Shown: positions 1 through 10,104, numbered from the stretch's first letter. The stretch is 64,000 nt of DNA from Phytopythium helicoides (GCA_024867545.1 JANFNE010000011.1:806001-870000), one strand, 5' to 3'. The notes: generated from the letters alone by a model not told the origin. A program made the numbers and translations.

Positions 1-323
1 AGAACAGAACAAGGGACGTGATGAGGCAACTTGAATGTGGTTGTGGCGAGTGTTGGTCAGTTACGAATGTTGTGCGTGTGAAGTGAAGTATTCGTTACGT
101 GTGTGTGTGTGTGTGTTTGTGTTTGTATGTTTGTATGTATGTGTGAGTGTTGATCATGTGGTCATTTTTATGCGTTGAAAAGTTTGTGTGATGTGGTATG
201 ATAGTGTGTTGTGTGTTGTTGTTGAGTTTGGTGTGTTGTGTGGGTGTGTTGGTTGTTTGATGAGGGTGTGTTGTTGCTATTTGAGGGTGTGTTGATTGTG
301 GTGTTTGTTGCGGAATGGTGTGA

Positions 324-404
324 GACAGCTTGGCCGAGTGGTTAAGGCGATAGCCTGCTAAGTTATTGGGGAAACCCGCGTGAGTTCGAATCTCACAGCT
401 GTCG
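324..404 (+). tRNA. tRNA-Ser(GCU), unit 1
   Basis: This is a class II tRNA that decodes the serine codons AGC and AGU. The 7-bp acceptor GACAGCT pairs with AGCTGTC. The anticodon loop CTGCTAA holds GCT at the 34-36 position, closed by ATAGC/GTTAT. A long variable arm (TGGG, GAAA loop, CCCG) and the T arm GTGAG-TTCGAAT-CTCAC follow. The A box and B box are therefore internal. A TTTT run follows within about 10 bases and fits Pol III termination. No intron and no encoded CCA are present. Confidence 0.97.
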
Positions 405-603
405 ATTCTTTTCTTTCTTGGTTCTTTCCCACCACTCTCTTTTCTCATTTCCCACCCATCCCATCCGACCTCGAGCGCCATCCACACCATCTGCTGGTGT
501 CGATGGGTCTGCGTATTTGTTTTGTTTTGTTTTGTTTTGTTGTTCTCGTCTTGTCCATTTCCCACTTGTCTTTGCGAGGGAGCAAAGCAAAGTCGAAAGT
601 GGT

Positions 604-622
604 TTTGGACATGGCGTCCAAA
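604..622 (+). promoter_or_regulatory. Inverted repeat upstream of U6 (PSE candidate), unit 1
   Basis: TTTGGAC, a 5-nt centre and GTCCAAA form a perfect 7-bp inverted repeat at about -54 to -36 relative to the inferred U6 start. The arms are kept in both unit families and at the same offset in nearly all units; units 19 and 22 change only the centre. Its place just upstream of the TATA box suggests a proximal element for a Pol III type 3 promoter. That role is inferred. Confidence 0.55.
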
Positions 623-628
623 GACGAG

Positions 629-636
629 TATTTATA
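629..636 (+). promoter_or_regulatory. TATA box of U6, unit 1
   Basis: TATTTATA lies about 29 bases before the inferred 5' end of U6. This is the spacing known for TATA-containing Pol III type 3 U6 promoters. It is present at the matching place in nearly every unit; unit 3 has GTTTTTATA instead. Confidence 0.75.
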
Positions 637-657
637 GGTGTGTGGGAGGCGGTGAAA

Positions 658-685
658 GTAGGAACCACTTCGGTGGTCATCCGTA

Positions 686-716
<31 letters not shown>

Positions 717-766
717 GGCCCCTGCGCAAGGATGACACGCATAAATCGAGAAGTATCGCACTTTTT
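658..766 (+). ncRNA. U6: U6 spliceosomal snRNA, unit 1
   Basis: U6 is the catalytic snRNA of the spliceosome. The 5' stem-loop ACCAC-TTCG-GTGGT is followed by AAAATTGGAACGATACAGAG, which contains the ACAGAG box. Next come the AGATTAGC catalytic triad region and the near-invariant GCATGGCCCCTGCGCAAGG. The tail ends in TTTTT, which serves as the Pol III terminator and Lsm-binding end. The 5' end is estimated from the TATA spacing and may be off by a few bases. About 109 nt, normal for the family. Confidence 0.95.
762..766 (+). terminator. Pol III T5 terminator of U6, unit 1
   Basis: A run of five T directly ends the U6 sequence. The same run ends every U6 copy. Confidence 0.8.
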
Positions 767-897
767 ATGGAGGTGTCGTACAACCATGTGAACTCAATCC
801 AACCATCGCGAGTTGGGTTGATTTGGTGGCGTGATGGTATTTGGAAAAGAAGGTGCAGAAGGAGAGTTGTGTGCGCGTGGAAAAAGATGGAAAAGGC

Positions 898-968
898 TGA
901 GGGAAGAGGGATCGAACCCCCGACCGCTGGGACTGGAATCCAGCGCTCTACCACTGAGCTATTCCCCC
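898..968 (-). tRNA. tRNA-Trp(CCA), unit 1
   Basis: Read on the minus strand, the acceptor GGGGGAA pairs with TTCCCTC (one G-U) and the discriminator is A. The D arm is AGCTCAGTGGTAGAGC. The anticodon loop TTCCAGT gives CCA, with G37 as in eukaryotic tRNA-Trp. It decodes UGG. The closing pair of the anticodon stem is A31-C39, a mismatch shared by all copies. This copy has one G fewer in the T-arm side than the others. T-runs (TTTTCC, then TTTTT) lie just downstream on the minus strand and fit Pol III termination. Confidence 0.9.
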
Positions 969-1075
969 ATTGCATATCATTCGCATCACACAAACACAAC
1001 AAACCATCCAGCTACTATTCCACACACACAACACACACAACACACACAACACACAAACAAACAAACAAACAACTA

Positions 1076-1125
1076 CCGGACTCGACCAGGTCAGTGGGAC
1101 TCGATGATCGAATGACGGAACGATG
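1076..1125. other. Conserved block between tRNA-Trp and tRNA-Thr, unit 1
   Basis: A non-repetitive block starting ACCGGACTCGACCAGGTC sits in the middle of the otherwise GT/CA-rich spacer between the divergent Trp and Thr genes. It is about 110 bp from both gene starts. It is kept in all units of both families. In family B the centre reads GTCGGTGGGACCCGAC, which can form a 5-bp hairpin. Its role is unknown; it could be a shared upstream element or a small RNA. Confidence 0.4.
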
Positions 1126-1238
1126 TGTGTGTGGTATGTGTGTGTTTGTGTTTGTGGTATAGTTTGTGGTTGTTGTTTGTGGTGGTGTTTGTTTGTGAGT
1201 GGTGTGTAGTATGTAGTGTTTGTGTGTGTAGTCCGTAA

Positions 1239-1310
1239 GCCCCTATAGCTCAGTGGTAGAGCACTCGCTTCGTAAGCGAAAGGTCGGTGGTTCGATCCCG
1301 CCTGGGGGCT
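1239..1310 (+). tRNA. tRNA-Thr(CGU), unit 1
   Basis: The acceptor GCCCCTA pairs with TGGGGGC and the discriminator is T. The D arm is AGCTCAGTGGTAGAGC. The anticodon loop TTCGTAA gives CGT, which decodes ACG, a codon favoured in GC-rich genes. The T arm is GGTGG-TTCGATC-CCGCC. The outermost anticodon-stem pair is a C-A mismatch in all copies. TTTT follows 5-6 bases downstream and a longer T run a little later, fitting Pol III termination. Confidence 0.95.
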
Positions 1311-2145
1311 CATCTTTTCATATTCTCACTTTTTTTCACTCACTCGCTCACACTCCCTTCCTTCCTTCTTTTCACACAATTCGTGTGGCACACACACAAC
1401 ACATCACCTCACTCGGACACATTCACATCGACATACCCTTTCGCTTCTTTTCCTCTCTGACACATTCACACCCATTTATACCATCCCATTCTGTCATCAC
1501 ATCCACCCGATCGACCTCGCATTAGTTTGTTTGCATATGCATTAGTATGCTTGCTACTTTCACGCTACGCTGTTTCCTACTCAAACCAACACTCTTTCTT
1601 TCCATCAAGCACTTTGCTTTCCATTCCAGTACAAGAAACGGACAACCGTGTCGCCATCAATCAGATCAACGAAATGATGACGGTTTCTTTCGCCTGCAAC
1701 GCATCGATAGTGTGCGAACTTGCTGCTCGTTTCATGCCTCATGCACACGAAGAGAAAGAAACTGGAAAAAGAAAGAAAGAAAGGACACAAAAGGACACAA
1801 ATCAAATCGACAAATCGACACAGAACAGAACAAGGGACGTGATGAGGCAACTTGAATGTGGTTGTGGCGAGTGTTGGTCAGTTACGAATGTTGTGCGTGT
1901 GAAGTGAAGTATTCGTTACGTGTGTGTGTGTGTGTGTTTGTGTTTGTATGTTTGTATGTATGTGTGAGTGTTGATCATGTGGTCATTTTTATGCGTTGAA
2001 AAGTTTGTGTGATGTGGTATGATAGTGTGTTTGTGTGTTGTTGTTGAGTTTGGTGTGTTGTGTGTTGGTGTGTTGGTTGTTTGATGAGGTGTGTGTTGCT
2101 ATTTGAGGGTGTGTTGATTGTGGTGTTTGTTGCGGAATGGTGTGA
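1311..2145. other. Long Thr-to-Ser spacer, unit 1 (pattern repeated in each unit)
   Basis: About 835 bp here, up to about 960 bp in family B, without a recognisable gene. It begins with a C/T- and CA-rich stretch. A non-repetitive core follows (about 1,575-1,900, with words such as TTTCCATTCCAGTACAAG and GTGCGAACTTGCTGCTCG). It ends with an almost pure G/T strand (GTGTGTGTTTGTATG) leading to tRNA-Ser. The core is conserved in all units, but indels between units break any reading frame. Confidence 0.6.
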
Positions 2146-2226
2146 GACAGCTTGGCCGAGTGGTTAAGGCGATAGCCTGCTAAGTTATTGGGGAAACCCG
2201 CGTGAGTTCGAATCTCACAGCTGTCG
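2146..2226 (+). tRNA. tRNA-Ser(GCU), unit 2
   Basis: Intact copy, identical to unit 1. Confidence 0.96.
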
Positions 2227-2478
2227 ATTCTTTTCTTTCTTGGTTCTTTCCCACCACTCTCTTTTCTCATTTCCCACCCATCCCATCCGACCTCGAGCGC
2301 CATCCACACCATCTGCTGGTGTCGATGGGTCTGCGTATTTGTTTTGTTTTGTTTTGTTTTGTTGTTCTCGTCTTGTCCATTTCCCACTTGTCTTTGCGAG
2401 GGAGCAAAGCAAAGTCGAAAGTGGTTTTGGACATGGCGTCCAAAGACGAGTATTTATAGTGTGTGGGAGGCGGTGAAA

Positions 2479-2506
2479 GTAGGAACCACTTCGGTGGTCA
2501 TCCGTA

Positions 2507-2537
<31 letters not shown>

Positions 2538-2587
2538 GGCCCCTGCGCAAGGATGACACGCATAAATCGAGAAGTATCGCACTTTTT
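2479..2587 (+). ncRNA. U6: U6 snRNA, unit 2
   Basis: Intact copy ending in TTTTT. Confidence 0.95.
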
Positions 2588-2718
2588 ATGGAGGTGTCGT
2601 ACAACCATGTGAACTCAATCCAACCATCGCGAGTTGGGTTGATTTGGTGGCGTGATGGTATTTGGAAAAGAAGGTGCAGAAGGAGAGTTGTGTGCGCGTG
2701 GAAAAAGATGGAAAAGGC

Positions 2719-2790
2719 TGAGGGAAGAGGGGATCGAACCCCCGACCGCTGGGACTGGAATCCAGCGCTCTACCACTGAGCTATTCCCCC
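2719..2790 (-). tRNA. tRNA-Trp(CCA), unit 2
   Basis: Intact 72-nt copy; taken as the reference form for the array. Confidence 0.95.
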
Positions 2791-3064
2791 ATTGCATATC
2801 ATTCGCATCACACAAACACAACAAACCATCCAGCTACTATTCCAACACACACACAACACACACAACACACACAACACACAAACAAACAAACAAACAACTA
2901 CCGGACTCGACCAGGTCAGTGGGACTCGATGATCGAATGACGGAACGATGTGTGTGTGGTATGTGTGTGTTTGTGTGTTGTGGTATAGTTTGTGGTTGTT
3001 GTTTGTGGTGGGTGTTTTTTGTGAGTGGTGTGTAGTATGTAGTGTTTGTGTGTGTTAGTCCGTA

Positions 3065-3136
3065 ACCCCTATAGCTCAGTGGTAGAGCACTCGCTTCGTA
3101 AGCGAAAGGTCGGTGGTTCGATCCCGCCTGGGGGCT
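3065..3136 (+). tRNA. tRNA-Thr(CGU), unit 2, 5' base lost
   Basis: The first G of the acceptor is missing (AACCCCTATAG instead of AAGCCCCTATAG), which removes the G1-C72 pair. The rest is intact. Confidence 0.8.
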
Positions 3137-3971
3137 CATCTTTTCATATTCTCACTTTTTTTCACTCACTCGCTCACACTCCCTTCCTTCCTTCTTTTCA
3201 CACAATTCGTGTGGCACACACACAACACATCACCTCACTCGGACACATTCACATCGACATACCCTTTCGCTTCTTTTCCTCTCTGACACATTCACACCCA
3301 TTTATACCATCCCATTCTGTCATCACATCCACCCGATCGACCTCGCATTAGTTTGTTTGCATATGCATTAGTATGCTTGCTACTTTCACGCTACGCTGTT
3401 TCCTACTCAAACCAACACTCTTCTTTCCATCAAGCACTTTGCTTTCCATTCCAGTACAAGAAACGGACAACCGTGTCGCCATCAACCGAGATCAACGAAA
3501 TGATGACGGTTTCTTTCGCCTGCAACGCATCGATAGTGTGCGAACTTGCTGCTCGTTTCATGCCTCATGCACACGAAGAGAAAGAAACTGGAAAAAGAAA
3601 GAAAGAAAGGACACAAAAGGACACAAATCAAATCGACAAATCGACACAGAACAGAACAAGGGACGTGATGAGGCAACTTGAATGTGGTTGTGGCGAGTGT
3701 TGGTCAGTTACGAATGTTGTGCGTGTGAAGTGAAGTATTCGTTACGTGTGTGTGTGTGTGTTTGTGTTTGTATGTTTGTATGTATGTGTGAGTGTTGATC
3801 ATGTGGTCATTTTTATGCGTTGAAAAGTTTGTGTGATGTGGTATGATAGTGTGTTGTGTTGTTGTTGAGTTTGGTGTGTTGTTGTGTTGGTGTGTTTGTT
3901 TGTTTGATGAGGGTGTGTTGTTGCTATTTGAGGGTGTGTTTGATTGTGGTGTTTGTTGCGGAATGGTGTGA

Positions 3972-4052
3972 GACAGCTTGGCCCGAGTGGTTAAGGCGAT
4001 AGCCTGCTAAGTATTGGGAAACCCGCGTGAGTTTCGAATCTCACAGCTGTCG
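3972..4052 (+). tRNA. tRNA-Ser(GCU), unit 3, indel-bearing
   Basis: Extra C in the D arm, missing T and G around the variable arm, extra T in the T arm. Either a decayed copy or unpolished sequence. Confidence 0.65.
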
Positions 4053-4303
4053 ATTCTTTCTTTCTTGGTTCTTTCCCACCACTCTCTGTTCTCATCTTCC
4101 CACCATCCAATCCGACCTCGAGCGCCCATCCCACACATCTGGTGTCGATGGGTCTGCGTATTTGTTTTGTTGTGTTTTGTTTTGTTGTTCTCCTCTTGTC
4201 CATTTCCCACTTGTCTTTGCGAGGGAGCTAAAGCAAAGTCGAAAGTGGTTTTGGACATGGCGTCCAAAGACGAGTTTTTATAGTGTGTGGGAGGCGGTGG
4301 AAA

Positions 4304-4329
4304 GTAGGAACCACTTCGGTGGTCATCCG

Positions 4330-4361
<32 letters not shown>

Positions 4362-4411
4362 GGCCCCTGCGCAAGGATGACACGCATAAATCGAGAAGTA
4401 TCGCACTTTTT
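4304..4411 (+). ncRNA. U6: U6 snRNA, unit 3
   Basis: One A fewer before TTGGAACG; core otherwise intact. The TATA box reads TTTTTATA. Confidence 0.85.
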
Positions 4412-4544
4412 CTGGGAGGTGTCGTACAACCATGTGAACTCAATCCAACCATCGCGAGCTTGGGTGATTTGTGGGCGTGATTGGTATTTGGAAAAGAAGG
4501 TGCAGATGGAGAGTTGTGTGCGCGTGAACAAAGATGGAAAAGGC

Positions 4545-4618
4545 TGAAGGGGAAGAGGGATCGAACCCCCGACCGCTGGGACTGGAATCCAGCGCTCTAA
4601 CCACTGAGCTATTCCCCC
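4545..4618 (-). tRNA. tRNA-Trp(CCA), unit 3, indel-bearing
   Basis: Extra bases in the D-arm/anticodon-stem side (CTCTAACC on +) and in the 3' acceptor side. Confidence 0.65.
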
Positions 4619-4898
4619 ATTGCATATCATTCGCATCACCAAACACAACAAACCATCCAGCTACTATTCCAACACACACACAACACACACAACACACACA
4701 CACACAAACAAACAAACAACAACTACCGGACTCGACCAGGTCAGTGGGACTCGATGATCGAATGACGGAACGATGTGTGTGTGGTATGTGTGGTGTGTGT
4801 TTGTGGTTAGTTTGTGGTTGTTGTTTGTGGTGGTGTTTGTTTGTGTTTGTGTGTGTGAGTGGTGTGTAGTATGTAGTGTTTGTGTGTGTTGTCCGTAA

Positions 4899-4968
4899 GC
4901 CCCGTATAGTCAGGTAGAGCACTCGCTTCGTAAGCGAAAGGTCGGTGGTTCGATCCCGCCTGGGGGCT
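4899..4968 (+). tRNA. tRNA-Thr(CGU), unit 3, D arm damaged
   Basis: The 5' part reads GCCCCGTATAGTCAGGTAGAGC, so the acceptor has an extra G and the D arm has lost bases. Anticodon and T arms are intact. Confidence 0.6.
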
Positions 4969-5798
4969 CATCTTTTCATATTCTCACTTTTTTTCACTCA
5001 CTCGCTCACACTCCCTTCCTTCCTTCTTTTCACACAATTCGTGTGGCACACACACAACACATCACCTCACTCGGACACATTCACATCGACATACCCTTTC
5101 GCTTCTTTTCCTCTCTGACACATTCACACCCATTTATACTACCATCCCATTCTGTCATCCACATCCACCCGATCGACACTCGCATTAGTTGTTTGCATAT
5201 GCATTAGTATGCTTGCTACTTTCACGCTACGCTGTTTCCTACTCAAACCAACACTCTTTCTTTCCATCAAGCACTTTGCTTCCATCCAGTACAAGAAACG
5301 GACAACCGTGTCGCCATCAACCGAGATCAACGAAATGATGACGGTTTCTTTCGCCTGCACGCATCGATAGTGTGCGAACTTGCTGCTCGTTTCATGCCTC
5401 ATGCAACACGAAGAGAAAGAAACTGAAAAAGAAAGAAAGAAAGGACACAAAAGGACACAAATCAAATCGACAAATCGACACAGAACAGAACAAGGGACGT
5501 GATGAGGCAACTTGAATGTGGTTGTGGCGAAGTGTTGGTCAGTACGAATGTTGTGCGTGTGAAGTGAAGTATTCGTTACGTGTGTGTGTGTGTGTGTTTG
5601 TGTTTGTATGTTTGTATGTATGTGTGAGTGTGATCATGTTTTATGCGTTGAAAAGTTTGTGTGATGTGGTATGATAGTGTGTTGTGTGTTGTTGTTGAGT
5701 TTGGTGTGTTGTGTGTTGGTGTGTTGGTTGTTTGATGAGGGTGTGTTGTTGCTATTTGAGGGTGTGTTGATTGTGGTGTTTGTTGCGGAATGGTGTGA

Positions 5799-5879
5799 GA
5801 CAGCTTGCCGAGTGGTTAAGGCGATAGCCTGCTAAGTTATTGGGGAAACCCCGCGTGAGTTCGAATCTCACAGCTGTCG
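5799..5879 (+). tRNA. tRNA-Ser(GCU), unit 4, indel-bearing
   Basis: One G missing in the D arm (CTTGCCGAG) and one extra C in the variable arm. Confidence 0.7.
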
Positions 5880-6144
5880 ATTCTTTTCTTTCTTGGGTTC
5901 TTTCCCACCACTCTCTTTTCTCATTTCCCCACCCATCCCATCCGACCTCGAGCGCCATCCACACCATCTGCTGGTGTCGATGGGTCTGCGGTATTTGCTT
6001 TTGTTTTGTTTTGGTTTGTTGTTTCGCCTCTTGTCCATTTCCCACTTGTCTTTGCGAGGGAGCCAAGCAAAGTCGAAAGTGGTTTTGGACACATGGCATC
6101 CAAAGACGAGTATTTATAGGTGTGTGGGAGGCGGTGAAATGAAA

Positions 6145-6172
6145 GTAGGAACCACTTCGGTGGTCATCCGTA

Positions 6173-6203
<31 letters not shown>

Positions 6204-6253
6204 GGCCCCTGCGCAAGGATGACACGCATAAATCGAGAAGTATCGCACTTTTT
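6145..6253 (+). ncRNA. U6: U6 snRNA, unit 4
   Basis: U6 body intact. Four extra bases between the TATA box and the start (GTGAAATGAAAG) change promoter spacing. Confidence 0.9.
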
Positions 6254-6384
6254 ATGGAGGTGTCGTACAACCATGTGAACTCAATCCAACCATCGCGAGT
6301 TGGGTTGATTTGGTGGCGTGATGGTATTTGGAAAAGAAGGTGCAGAAGGAGAGTTGTGTGCGCGTGGAAAAAGATGGAAAAGGC

Positions 6385-6458
6385 TGAGGGAAGAGGGGAT
6401 CGAACCCCCGACCGCTGGGACTGGAATCCAGCGCTCTACCACTGAGCTATTCCCACCC
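6385..6458 (-). tRNA. tRNA-Trp(CCA), unit 4, acceptor insertion
   Basis: The 5' acceptor strand has an inserted base (TTCCCACCC on +). The rest is intact. Confidence 0.7.
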
Positions 6459-6719
6459 ATTGCATTATCATTCGCATCACACAAACACAACAAACCATCC
6501 AGCTACTATTCCAACACACACACAACACACACAACACACAAACAAACAAACAAACAACTACCGGACTCGACCAGGTCAGTGGGACTCGATGATCGAATGA
6601 CGGAACGATGTGTGTGTGGTATGTGTGTGTTTGTGTTTATAGTTTGTGGTTGTTGTTGTGGTGGTGTTTGTTTTGTGAGTGGTGTGTAGTATGTAGTGTT
6701 TGTGTGTGTTAGTCCGTAA

Positions 6720-6793
6720 GCCCCTATAGCTCAGTGGTAGAGCACTCGCGTTCGTAAGCGAAAGGTCGGTGGTTCGATCACCGCCTGGGGGCT
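6720..6793 (+). tRNA. tRNA-Thr(CGU), unit 4, indel-bearing
   Basis: Extra G in the anticodon stem (CTCGCGTTCG) and extra A in the T arm (GATCACCGCC). Confidence 0.65.
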
Positions 6794-7631
6794 CATCTTT
6801 TCATATTCTCACTTTTTTTCACTCACCTCGCTCACACTCCCTTCCTTCCTTCTTTTCACACAATTCGTGTGGCACACACACAACACATCACCTCCACTCG
6901 GACACATTCACATCGACATACCCTTTCGCTTCTTTTCCTCTCTGACACATTCACACCCATTTATACCATCCCATTCTGTCATCACATCCACCCGATCGGA
7001 CCTCGCATTAGTTTGTTTGCATATGCATTAGTATGCTTGCTACTTTCACGCTACGCTGTTTCCTACTCAAACCAACACTCTTTCTTTCCATCAAGCACTT
7101 TGCTTTCCATTCCAGTACAAGAAACGGACAACCGTGTCCAACCGAGATCAACGAAATGATGACGGTTTCTTTCGCCTGCAAAAGCATCGATAGTGTGCGA
7201 ACTTGCTGCTCGTGTTCATGCCTCATGCACACGAAGAGAAAGAAACTGGAAAAAGAAAGAAAGAAAAGGACACAAAAGGACACAAATCAAATCGACAAAT
7301 CGACACAGAACAGAACAAGGGACGTGATGAGGCAACTTGAATGTGGTTGTGGCGAGTGTTGGTCAGTTACGAATGTTGTGCGTGTGAAGTGAAGTATTCG
7401 TTACGTGTGTGTGTGTGTGTTTTGTGTTTGTATGTTTGTATGTATGTGTGAGTGTTGATCATGTGGTCATTTTTATGGCGTTGAAAAGTTTGTGTGATGT
7501 GGTATGATAGTGTGTTGTGTGTTGTTGTTGAGTTTGGTGTGTTGTGTGTTGGTGTGTTGGTTGTTTGATGAGGGTGTGTTGTTGCTATTTGAGGGTGTGT
7601 TGATTGTGGTGTTTGTTGCGGAATGGTGTGA

Positions 7632-7714
7632 GACAGCTCTTGGCCGAGTGGTTAAGGCGATAGCCTGCTAAGTTATTGGGGAAACCCGCGTGAGTTCGAA
7701 TCTCACAGCTGTCG
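7632..7714 (+). tRNA. tRNA-Ser(GCU), unit 5, acceptor insertion
   Basis: Two extra bases after the acceptor (GACAGCTCTTGG). The remainder is intact. Confidence 0.75.
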
Positions 7715-7967
7715 ATTCTTTTCTTTCTTGGTTCCTTTCCCACCACTCTCTTTTCTCATTTCCCACCCATCCCATCCGACCTCGAGCGCCATCCACACCA
7801 TCTGCTGGTGTCGATGGGTCTGCGTATTTGTTTTGTTTGTTTTGTTTTGTTGTTCTCCTCTTGTCCATTTCCCACTTGTCTTTGCGAGGGAGCAAAGCAA
7901 AGTCGAAAGTGGTTTTGGACATGGCGTCCAAAGACGAGTATTTATAGGTGTGTGGGAGGCGGTGAAA

Positions 7968-7995
7968 GTAGGAACCACTTCGGTGGTCATCCGTA

Positions 7996-8026
<31 letters not shown>

Positions 8027-8076
8027 GGCCCCTGCGCAAGGATGACACGCATAAATCGAGAAGTATCGCACTTTTT
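7968..8076 (+). ncRNA. U6: U6 snRNA, unit 5
   Basis: Intact copy. Confidence 0.94.
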
Positions 8077-8204
8077 ATGAGGTGTCGTACAACCATGTGA
8101 CTCAATCCAACCATCGCGAGTTGGGTTGATTTGGTGGCGATGGTATTTGGAAAAAGAAGGTGCAGAAGGAGAGTTGTGTGCGCGTGGAAAAAGATGGAAA
8201 AGGC

Positions 8205-8278
8205 TGAGGGAAGAGGGGATCGAGAACCCCCGACCGCTGGGACTGGAATCCAGCGCTCTACCACTGAGCTATTCCCCC
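8205..8278 (-). tRNA. tRNA-Trp(CCA), unit 5, T-loop insertion
   Basis: Two extra bases in the T arm (GATCGAGAACC on +). Confidence 0.7.
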
Positions 8279-8551
8279 ATTGCATATCATTCGCATCACA
8301 CAAACACAACAAACCATCGAGCTACTATTCCAACACACACACAACACCACACAACACACAACACACAAACAAACAAACAAACAACTACCGGACTCGACCA
8401 GGTCAGTGGGACTCGATGATCGAATGACGGAACGATGTGTGTGTGGTATGTGTGTGTTTGTGTTTGTGGTATAGTTTGTGGTTGTTGTTTGTGGTGGTGT
8501 TTGTTTGTGAGTGGTGTGTAGTATGTAGTGTTTGTGTGTGGTTAGTCCGTA

Positions 8552-8622
8552 GCCCCTATAGCTCAGTGGTAGAGCACTCGCTTCGTAAGCGAAAGGTCGG
8601 TGGTTCGATCCGCCTGGGGGCT
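8552..8622 (+). tRNA. tRNA-Thr(CGU), unit 5, one base short
   Basis: One C missing in the 3' T stem (GATCCGCC). The rest is intact. Confidence 0.75.
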
Positions 8623-9458
8623 CATCATTTTCATATTCTCACTTTTTTTCACTCACTCGCTCACACTCCCTTCCTTCCTTCTTTTCACACAATTCGTGTG
8701 GCACACACACAACACATCACCTCACTCGGACACATTCACATCGACATACCCTTTCGCTTCTTTTCCTCTCTGACACATTCACACCCATTTATACCATCCC
8801 ATTCTGTCATCACATCCACCCGATCGACCTCGCATTAGTTTGTTTGCATATGCATTAGTATGCTTGCTACTTTCACGCTACGCTGTTTCCTACTCAAACC
8901 AACACTCTTTCTTTCCATCAAGCACTTTGCTTTCCATTCCAGTACAAGAAACGGACAACCGTGTCGCCATCAACCGAGATCAACGAAATGATGACGGTTT
9001 CTTTCGCCTGCAACGCATCGATAGTGTGCGAACTTGCTGCTCGTTTCATGCCTCATGCACACGAAGAGAAAGAAACTGGAAAAAGAAAGAAAGAAAGGAC
9101 ACAAAAGGACACAAATCAAATCGACAAATCGACACAGAACAGAACAAGGGACGTGATGAGGCAACTTGAATGTGGTTGTGGCGAGTGTTGGTCAGTTACG
9201 AATGTTGTGCGTGTGAAGTGAAGTATTCGTTACGTGTGTGTGTGTGTGTTTGTGTTTGTATGTTTGTATGTATGTGTGAGTGTTGATCATGTGGTCATTT
9301 TTATGCGTTGAAAAGTTTGTGTGATGTGGTATGATAGTGTGTTGTGTGTTGTTGTTGAGTTTGGTGTGTTGTGTGTTGGTGTGTTGGTTGTTTGATGAGG
9401 GTGTGTTGTTGCTATTTGAGGGTGTGTTGATTGTGGTGTTTGTTGCGGAATGGTGTGA

Positions 9459-9539
9459 GACAGCTTGGCCGAGTGGTTAAGGCGATAGCCTGCTAAGTTA
9501 TTGGGGAAACCCGCGTGAGTTCGAATCTCACAGCTGTCG
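9459..9539 (+). tRNA. tRNA-Ser(GCU), unit 6
   Basis: Intact copy. Confidence 0.96.
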
Positions 9540-9792
9540 ATTCTTTTCTTTCTTGGTTCTTTCCCACCACTCTCTTTTCTCATTTCCCACCCATCCCATC
9601 CGACCTCGAGCGCCATCCACACCATCTGCTGGTGTCGATGGGTCTGCGTATTTGTTTTGTTTTGTTTTGTTTTGTTGTTCTCGTCTTGTCCATTTCCCAC
9701 TTGTCTTTGCGAGGGAGCAAAGCAAAGTCGAAAGTGGTTTTGGACATGGCGTCCAAAGACGAGTATTTATAGGTGTGTGGGAGGCGGTGAAA

Positions 9793-9820
9793 GTAGGAAC
9801 CACTTCGGTGGTCATCCGTA

Positions 9821-9851
<31 letters not shown>

Positions 9852-9901
9852 GGCCCCTGCGCAAGGATGACACGCATAAATCGAGAAGTATCGCACTTTT
9901 T
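9793..9901 (+). ncRNA. U6: U6 snRNA, unit 6
   Basis: Intact copy. Confidence 0.95.
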
Positions 9902-10032
9902 ATGGAGGTGTCGTACAACCATGTGAACTCAATCCAACCATCGCGAGTTGGGTTGATTTGGTGGCGTGATGGTATTTGGAAAAGAAGGTGCAGAAGGAGA
10001 GTTGTGTGCGCGTGGAAAAAGATGGAAAAGGC

Positions 10033-10104
10033 TGAGGGAAGAGGGGATCGAACCCCCGACCGCTGGGACTGGAATCCAGCGCTCTACCACTGAGCTATTC
10101 CCCC
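10033..10104 (-). tRNA. tRNA-Trp(CCA), unit 6
   Basis: Intact copy. Confidence 0.95.

Noticed and set aside
100..300. GT-rich runs as telomeric repeats
   Set aside because: They are irregular GT/GTTT mixtures, not a TTTAGGG-type or other fixed telomere unit, and they recur inside every array unit.
1670..1760. Box C/D snoRNA in the spacer core (ATGATGA resembles a C box)
   Set aside because: No CTGA D box at a suitable distance and no terminal stem; in several family B units the C-box-like word is changed to CATGACGA.
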